Assembly (NCBI GenBank): GCA_903943975.1
Contig: CAJAQB010000012.1
Location: 1 to 64,000 of the forward strand
Length of the DNA: 64,000 nt
Direction of reading: 5' to 3'
Source: Synechococcus lacustris
GTDB lineage: Bacteria; Cyanobacteriota; Cyanobacteriia; PCC-6307; Cyanobiaceae
Part shown: positions 58,739 to 64,000 of the stretch, in pieces
Position numbering within the stretch: the stretch's first letter is position 1
Layout of the letters: every line of letters starts with the position of its first letter
The notes under the pieces: model-generated
The model's input: only the letters and a program-made list of their open reading frames with translations
What the model was told of the DNA's origin: nothing
Databases searched by the model: none
Translations under genes and position numbers: made by a program

Positions 58739-61148
58739 GGGGCCAAATCACACTGCATCCCGCCCCACCATCCCCCTGCTCCGCATCGCAGACCTTTTCC
58801 ACATAGGCGAGGCCCTCAAGCCAGCTGCGCAGCCCCCGCTTGAGCCGACCGCTACCCACCCCATGGATCACCCAAAGGGGCCCGCGGCAGTGGCGTAACT
58901 GCTCCTCCACCGCCGCCTCCGCCTCATGCACCCGCATGCCGCGCACATCGACGCTGTTGCGGCTGGTGCGCACGCTGGGGCTGTTGCCACTCCCACTCCC
59001 ATTGGCATTGGCGCTGGCCCCTTGCCGCTGTTGAACCGGCGCTGGAGGCGGGCTGGGCTTCTCCCCCTGCAGGCCTTCGATGCCCCCCAGGGGCACCGTG
59101 AGCCGCAGCACGCCACAACGCACGGTCAGTTCCTTGCCGTCGTCGGCTAGGGCCAGCACCTCGGCGGCCTTGCCCAGGCTGAGCAGTCGCACCCGCTCCC
59201 CCGGTTGGGGAGTCCAACCGCCCTGGTCCCGGTTGGGCAGCCGCGGTCGATGTTCGGCCTCCAGCAGCTTGAGCCGTTGGCCGGCCTGGCGGGCCTGTTC
59301 GCCATCGGCATCGCCCTGGCGCAGGCGGCGGATCAGCTGCCGCACCTCCTTTTGACCCTCCTTGATCGAGCCCTCCAGCCGCTGGCGGGCCAGGCTCTGT
59401 TGTTCCTTTTGCAGGTTTTGCTGCTGTTGCCAGCTCTGCAGCAGTTCCTCATGCAGCAATTCAGCCCGCATCAACAGGGCGGCGGTTTCTTCGGCGGCCT
59501 CCTGCTGGCGCTGGCGCTGGTCCTCCAGGCCGCTGATCACGCTGTTAACGCTGCTGGTGCCCTGGGCCTCCAGCAGCGCCTCCGCCTGGCTGAGCACCGC
59601 TTCGCTGAGCCCCAGGCGCCGGGCCACCGCCAGGGCATTGCTGCGGCCGGGGATCCCCCAGAGCAGCCGATAGGTGGGCCGCAGGCTGGCCTCGTCAAAT
59701 TCCACCGAGGCGTTTTCAAAACGTTGGTCGTTGTATTTGAGGGCCTTGAGTTCACCGAAGTGGGTGGTGGCCACGGTGAGGGCCACCCGGTCGGCCAGCA
59801 ACCGCAGCAGGGCGGTGGCGAGGGCGCTGCCCTCGCTGGGGTCTGTGCCGGCCCCCACCTCATCGAGTAGCACCAGGGCCGGGGCGGCGCCGGGGCAGGC
59901 CAGGGCCTCAACCGCCGCCAGGATCCGGGCGATGCGGCGCACATGGCCGCTGAAGGTGGAGAGGTTTTGCTGGAGTGATTGTTCGTCGCCGATGTCGGCC
60001 AGCACCGCCTCACACCAGGGCAGCTGCGGCGTGCCGCTGCAGGGCAAGAACAGGCCGGCCCGGGCCATCAGGGCGGCCAGCCCCAGGCTTTTCAGGGTCA
60101 CGGTTTTACCGCCGGTGTTGGGGCCGGTGATTGCCACCACCCGCAGGGGCGGATCGATCCGCAGGCTCACCGGCACCACCGCGGCCCCCCCCTGCCGCCG
60201 CTCCTGCCACACCAGCAGCGGATGGCGCAGGTCGCGCAGTTGCCAGTGGTCGCTGCCCAGCTCCGGTTTCACCGCCCCGAGCCAGGCGCCGTAACGGGCC
60301 CGGGCCAGGGCGAAGTCCAGTTGGGCCAAGCAATGTTGCAGTGCTTCAAGGGCCTCCACTTCGGCGCCCACGGCGCCACTGAGCTGCAACAGCAGCCGCC
60401 GTTCCTCCTCCCGTTCCTGGCCCTCCAGCTCAGCGATGCGATTGCCCAGGCCCACCACCGCCTGGGGTTCCAGGAAAAAGGTGCTACCTGAGGCGGAACT
60501 GTCGTGCACCAGCCCCTGCAGCTGGCTGGCCGCCCCGGCCTTCACGGCCAGCACCGGGCGGCCATGGCGCTGGCTGATCACCGTGTCTTGCAGCTGCGCC
60601 CCCCAGCGACGGATCAAATCCTGCAGCCGGGCCTGGCGTTCCTGGCGCTGGCCGTGCAGTTGGCGGCGGAGGCCCTCCAGGATCGGACTGGCCCGGTCTG
60701 CCACCCGGCCCCCCTCCTCGAGGGCAAAGCGCAGTTGTTGTTCCAGTTCCGGCAGGGTGCGCAGCCCCTCCAGCAGGGCCGTGGTTACAGGCCGCAGCTG
60801 GGGGTCATCGATCTGGCGCCGCAGCCGCCGGGCCGCCGCCAGGGTGTCGGCCAGCTGCAGCAGGGCTTCGCCGCCGGCGCAGCCGCCCTTGGCGCAGAGC
60901 TGCAGGGTGGCATGCAGGTCCACCACCCCGGCGAAGCTCAGGCCGCCATCGCTGAGGCCATCGAGGGCCAGCAGTTCCACGGTTTCCTGCAACCGCCGCC
61001 GCGCCTCCCCCAGCTGGGGGGCCAGGGGCAGGGCGAGGCAGAGCCGTTGCCCCAGCCCACTGGCGGCAAAGCCCGCCAGCTGTTGGCCGAGGCGGTCCCA
61101 CTCCAGCAGCTGCAGGGCCTCCGCCTGAATGTCCAGCGTGCTTGCCAT
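58734..61148 (-). CDS. mutS2: MutS2 with C-terminal Smr domain
   Basis: 804 residues. MutS2 resolves branched DNA and stalled collided ribosomes; which applies here is not known. The ATPase core has GPNTGGKTVTLKSLG and LLDEVGAGTDPSEGSALA with THFGELK, then a long coiled coil (about 500-620). The Smr end has VDVRGMRVHEAEA and HGVGSGRLKRGL. A Ser/Asn/Gly-rich linker (ANANGSGSGNSPS) sits before the Smr domain. The first 20 bases overlap the divergent HlyD-type gene if that gene starts at 61129. Confidence 0.95.
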   Translation of the reverse strand: MASTLDIQAEALQLLEWDRLGQQLAGFAASGLGQRLCLALPLAPQLGEARRRLQETVELLALDGLSDGGLSFAGVVDLHATLQLCAKGGCAGGEALLQLADTLAAARRLRRQIDDPQLRPVTTALLEGLRTLPELEQQLRFALEEGGRVADRASPILEGLRRQLHGQRQERQARLQDLIRRWGAQLQDTVISQRHGRPVLAVKAGAASQLQGLVHDSSASGSTFFLEPQAVVGLGNRIAELEGQEREEERRLLLQLSGAVGAEVEALEALQHCLAQLDFALARARYGAWLGAVKPELGSDHWQLRDLRHPLLVWQERRQGGAAVVPVSLRIDPPLRVVAITGPNTGGKTVTLKSLGLAALMARAGLFLPCSGTPQLPWCEAVLADIGDEQSLQQNLSTFSGHVRRIARILAAVEALACPGAAPALVLLDEVGAGTDPSEGSALATALLRLLADRVALTVATTHFGELKALKYNDQRFENASVEFDEASLRPTYRLLWGIPGRSNALAVARRLGLSEAVLSQAEALLEAQGTSSVNSVISGLEDQRQRQQEAAEETAALLMRAELLHEELLQSWQQQQNLQKEQQSLARQRLEGSIKEGQKEVRQLIRRLRQGDADGEQARQAGQRLKLLEAEHRPRLPNRDQGGWTPQPGERVRLLSLGKAAEVLALADDGKELTVRCGVLRLTVPLGGIEGLQGEKPSPPPAPVQQRQGASANANGSGSGNSPSVRTSRNSVDVRGMRVHEAEAAVEEQLRHCRGPLWVIHGVGSGRLKRGLRSWLEGLAYVEKVCDAEQGDGGAGCSVIWPR

Positions 61149-62481
61149 CGCCCCATTGTCGAGGGCCGTGGTGGCCAGGGGCGATCGGCGGCAGACTGCG
61201 AATCCGTTGGCTTCCCCCTTGGTGCTGGATGCCCCTGGCTATCGCCCTGTGGCGCTTGCCCTCAGCGGGATGGCGGCGCTCACCGCCGCCTGGGCCCTGT
61301 TTTGGCCGGTGCCCACGGAGGTGGTGGGCCGCGGTGTGTTGATCGTGCCGGGGGACGCCACCCTGCTGGATGCCCGCTCAGCGGGGCAAATCCTTGAGCT
61401 GGCCATGGTCCAGGGGCAGCGGGTACGGCGGGGCCAGCCCCTGCTGAAGCTCTATCTGCCCGCCCTGGAGCAGGAGTTGCAGCGCCAGCGCCGGGACCTG
61501 GGCGAGCAGATCGCCATCAACGCCAGCCTCAACCACCGGGATGCGGTGCGGCTGGGCACTGCTGGGCGCCTGCGTGCCACCGCCCTGGCGAAGTTGCAGG
61601 CCGATGCCGGCCAGTTTCGCCAGCTCAAAACCACCTACGACCAGAAGCTGGCCGACTACCGCTACCTGGCCGCCAGGGAGGTAGTGGCGCCATTGGCGGC
61701 GCCGGTGGTGAGCACCGAAGACAGAACCACCCAGCTGGCGGTGACCCTCGCCGACCTGCGCATCCAGGAGCAGGCCGCCGTTGATGCCTACCAGAAGGTG
61801 AAGTTGGAAATAAGTACCGAGCGGCTGCAACGCGACTACCGGATCAACGACCTGCGGCGGACGATCCGGGTAACGGAGCAGCGCCTCGGCTTTGAGGGCA
61901 GCCTGCGGGCCGACCGGGATGGCCGGGTGCTGGATGTGCAGGTGGTGCGCGGCCAAACGGTGAAGGCGGGCCAGCGGCTGGGCACCCTCCAGGGCCTGCG
62001 GCCCCAGCCCCTGCGGGCCGTGGCCTACTTCTCCCCCGCCGATGCCCGGCGCCTGCGGCGGGGGCTGCCGGTGGAGCTGGTGCCCGACTGGCGCCAGCGG
62101 GGTCGCTTTGGCGGGGTGGAGGCGACGGTGCAGCGGCTGAACCTGTTGCCGGCCACCGAAGAAGACGTGAACACCACCCTCGGCAATCCGCAACTGGCCC
62201 AGGAATTGGTGAAAAATGGGCCGGTGATGCGGGCTGAGCTGCTGTTGCGCCGGGACCAGGCCCATGGAGTAGCTCCCGGCTACCGCTGGACCCTGTCCGC
62301 CGGCAGTCGGGTGTTCCCCCTGCGGGAGGGGCTCACGCTCACGGCCCACAGCTATGTGGAGTGGCGACCGGCGATTAGTTATCTGGTGCCGGTGCTGCGC
62401 GACCTCACCGGCAGTTACCGCACCCTGCGGCAGCTGCGCTGGGATCGCCCCAGCCTGCGCCAGAACCCGGAGGAACTCTGA
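61129..62481 (+). CDS. HlyD-type membrane-fusion protein
   Basis: 450 residues. A cytoplasmic N-terminus, one membrane span (about 39-60), a lipoyl-like half (VVGRGVLIVPGDATLLDARS), a long coiled coil (about 100-265) and a second lipoyl half with a beta-barrel (RADRDGRVLDVQVVRGQTVK) are in order. It resembles the adaptor of type I and NHLP bacteriocin-type exporters. It joins an inner-membrane ABC transporter to a TolC channel. No ABC gene is in the window; it may lie beyond the right edge. The start is ATG 61129 or GTG 61138. The stop overlaps the next gene by 1 base. Confidence 0.88.
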   Translation: MSSVLAIAPLSRAVVARGDRRQTANPLASPLVLDAPGYRPVALALSGMAALTAAWALFWPVPTEVVGRGVLIVPGDATLLDARSAGQILELAMVQGQRVRRGQPLLKLYLPALEQELQRQRRDLGEQIAINASLNHRDAVRLGTAGRLRATALAKLQADAGQFRQLKTTYDQKLADYRYLAAREVVAPLAAPVVSTEDRTTQLAVTLADLRIQEQAAVDAYQKVKLEISTERLQRDYRINDLRRTIRVTEQRLGFEGSLRADRDGRVLDVQVVRGQTVKAGQRLGTLQGLRPQPLRAVAYFSPADARRLRRGLPVELVPDWRQRGRFGGVEATVQRLNLLPATEEDVNTTLGNPQLAQELVKNGPVMRAELLLRRDQAHGVAPGYRWTLSAGSRVFPLREGLTLTAHSYVEWRPAISYLVPVLRDLTGSYRTLRQLRWDRPSLRQNPEEL

Positions 62482-62705
62482 TGACCCGGTTGACAACCCT
62501 GCAGCACTGGTTCTCCACCCCCCTGCGGCGGGAATTGCCCTGGCTGGGCCTGGAGGCGCTGCTGCTGGTGGTGCTGCTCCATGCCAATGCCCCGGAGCTG
62601 TGGTTTTGGTTCTTTCTGTTGCTACTGCTGCTGCTTTGGCGGGGGATCAACTGTTGGTGGCAGGCGGCTCAAGGGTCAGCTCCCGCAGCAGACGGGCATA
62701 GCTGA
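62481..62705 (+). CDS. Small membrane protein next to the HlyD-type adaptor
   Basis: 74 residues with one or two hydrophobic spans (LGLEALLLVVLLHAN; LWFWFFLLLLLLLWRG) and no motif I recognise. The ATG overlaps the adaptor stop as TGATG, so it is co-translated and probably part of that export module. Its 3' end overlaps the convergent TolC-like gene by 59 bases. Confidence 0.65.
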   Translation: MTRLTTLQHWFSTPLRRELPWLGLEALLLVVLLHANAPELWFWFFLLLLLLLWRGINCWWQAAQGSAPAADGHS

Positions 62706-64000
62706 GGTTTGCCAGGGTGATCGCTTCGGCCTTGGCCTCCATGGCCACGGTGAGTTCCCGCAGGCTGTCGCTTACGTCGGTGTAGTCGGCGAGGCCGATC
62801 CCGTAGCGGGCCCGGGCATCGCGCAGGGCTTCGCGGGAGGCCCGGTAGGCGGCCCGGGCCGCCAGCACCTGGGCTAGGGCCGCCTCGTGGTCAAAGAAGG
62901 CGGTTTCCAACTCCTGGCGGATGCGGTTGCGTTCGCGGGCGCTGGCCAGGCTGAGCCGTTCGGCGCCGGCGCGGCTGGCGGCCACCTGGCCGGCGCTGAT
63001 CCCCCCGTCAAACAGGCGCCAGTTCAGCCGCAGCCCGGCGGCCCAGTCGGCCTGCTGGTTTTGCACCACCGGGATGTGGGTGGCGCCGCAACAGCCCCGC
63101 AGGGTTACGCCGAAGTTGCTGAGGTTGTTTTGGCCATAGCCCCCCTCGGCAAACAGCCCCAGGTTGGGCAGCAACTGGGCCGCCTGGGCATCGGCCTGGC
63201 GCAGCAGTGCCTCCCGGGCGGCCCGCAGGGCGATGAGCTGGGGGTTCTGGTGGAAGCCCTGCACCAGGGTGCGTTCCAGGTCGAGGGGCCAGGGGGGTTG
63301 CAGCGTTAGGGGCCCTCCGGCGGTAAGGGTGGTGCTGAAGGCCACGTTCAGCAGGTTGGAGAGTTCCCGTTGCCGGCTGCGGCGGTCCGCCAGGGCCTGC
63401 AGCAGGCGCCGCTGGTCCTCCTGGCGGCGGGCTTCGATGCGGTAAGCGTCTAGCCGGGGCACCAGGCCCGAGCGTTTCAGGGCCTGCACCTGCCCCTGGA
63501 TCACCAGGTCATTGGCCAGCACCGCCTCGCGGATGTGCACCTGTTGCTGGGCCAGCTGCAGCCGGTAGAAGCTGCTGCTCACCGCCAATTGGGTGGCCCT
63601 GAGTTGGTCGCCGTAGCGGGCATCGGCCTCCTGGCGCTGGGCCTGGCGACCGGCCAGGGTGGGGCCGCGGCTGAAATCCAGCAGGCTGTAGTCGAGCCGC
63701 AGGCCGGCGGAAATGTCGGCAAAGCCTGAGGTGAGGGCATTCCAGCCGTTGGTCGATACCCGGAAGCCGGCGCCGGGGGCATAGGTCTTGACGCTGCTGC
63801 CGTTGGCCTGGGTAACGGAGCTGTATTCCGGGTAGAGCGAATAGTTGTTCTGGGGGGCGAAGTTGTATTGGCTTTGCTGGCTATAGCCCCCCTGGGCCCG
63901 GAAGCCGATCACCGGGGCGTAGAGGCCCCTGGCGCTCTGCACCAGCCCCTGGCTTTCCCGCACCTGGGCCTGGCGTTCCTGCAGGGCCAGGTCGTTGCTG
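62647..64000 (-). CDS. TolC-family outer-membrane channel, 5' end outside window
   Basis: The visible 450 residues are the C-terminal part of an outer-membrane efflux protein: LSSGF-type strands, two coiled helix pairs (RRQEDQRRLLQALADRRSRQ; LRQADAQAAQLLPNLGLFAE) and a LREALRDARARYGIGLADYTDV close. The frame continues past position 64000 (upstream residues read NDLALQERQAQV), so the GTG at 63963 is internal. It is convergent with the HlyD-type and small membrane genes, a layout consistent with a type I export set. It ends LEPPATNS. Confidence 0.88.
   Translation of the reverse strand, partial: SNDLALQERQAQVRESQGLVQSARGLYAPVIGFRAQGGYSQQSQYNFAPQNNYSLYPEYSSVTQANGSSVKTYAPGAGFRVSTNGWNALTSGFADISAGLRLDYSLLDFSRGPTLAGRQAQRQEADARYGDQLRATQLAVSSSFYRLQLAQQQVHIREAVLANDLVIQGQVQALKRSGLVPRLDAYRIEARRQEDQRRLLQALADRRSRQRELSNLLNVAFSTTLTAGGPLTLQPPWPLDLERTLVQGFHQNPQLIALRAAREALLRQADAQAAQLLPNLGLFAEGGYGQNNLSNFGVTLRGCCGATHIPVVQNQQADWAAGLRLNWRLFDGGISAGQVAASRAGAERLSLASARERNRIRQELETAFFDHEAALAQVLAARAAYRASREALRDARARYGIGLADYTDVSDSLRELTVAMEAKAEAITLANLSYARLLRELTLEPPATNS

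Overview
The window is a gene-dense, GC-rich stretch of a cyanobacterial chromosome. The markers are the zeta-carotene desaturase, PsbU, NdhO, a probable PetL, BtpA, a Ycf33/DUF751 protein, a PucC-family transporter, SLH-domain OprB-type porins and several HIP1 octamers. GC content, compactness and the gene set (PsbU, DUF3120, a TIGR03279-type radical SAM protein, a double PTPS-like protein) point to a Cyanobium/Synechococcus-type picocyanobacterium. No rRNA, tRNA, CRISPR array, insertion sequence or prophage was seen. No stretch over 300 bases lacks a gene.

Layout. 1-7.1 kb: three tandem outer-membrane SLH porins (the first cut by the window edge), two followed by intrinsic terminators; the third runs into a TPR/glycosyltransferase gene, then cysK and a J-domain protein. 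10.5-25.9 kb: housekeeping genes in short runs on both strands: ndhO, an Na+/H+ antiporter, a TIGR01777-type epimerase, a LpxB-like gene with two low-complexity expansions, an IscA-like protein, zds with a START-like partner, a PilP-like lipoprotein, hemD, a GT2-TPR protein, a GH3 hydrolase, rbfA, DUF751, a GST, aroK, a double PTPS and a RibD-C protein. 26-34 kb: a FemAB-like acyltransferase, a B12-binding radical SAM protein, probable petL, an MFS exporter, rimO, btpA and an outer-membrane barrel.

34.4-45.3 kb is one 10.9-kb gene for a surface protein of about 3,630 residues: alternating DUF11-like Ig repeats, then type-I-secretion-style adhesin repeats, then a C-terminal von Willebrand A domain with a complete MIDAS. 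It is divergent from the barrel gene across a 205-bp region full of palindromes. This is the most unusual locus in the window. 45.3-61 kb: VKOR-thioredoxin, nadB, psbU, DUF3120, uppP, a PDZ-radical SAM protein, a TolC-family protein, a PucC transporter, an inositol-monophosphatase-like enzyme, obg, a sugar-type ABC ATPase, a cation-diffusion facilitator and mutS2. The right edge carries a HlyD-type adaptor, a small membrane protein and a second TolC-family protein that runs off the end.

Together the accessory parts form an envelope theme: porins, surface glycosylation, a giant adhesin and export components. Two other patterns recur: frame-preserving minisatellites inside coding regions, and tail-to-tail gene overlaps (eight pairs). 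Nothing was computed beyond reading the sequence; family names come from motif recognition.
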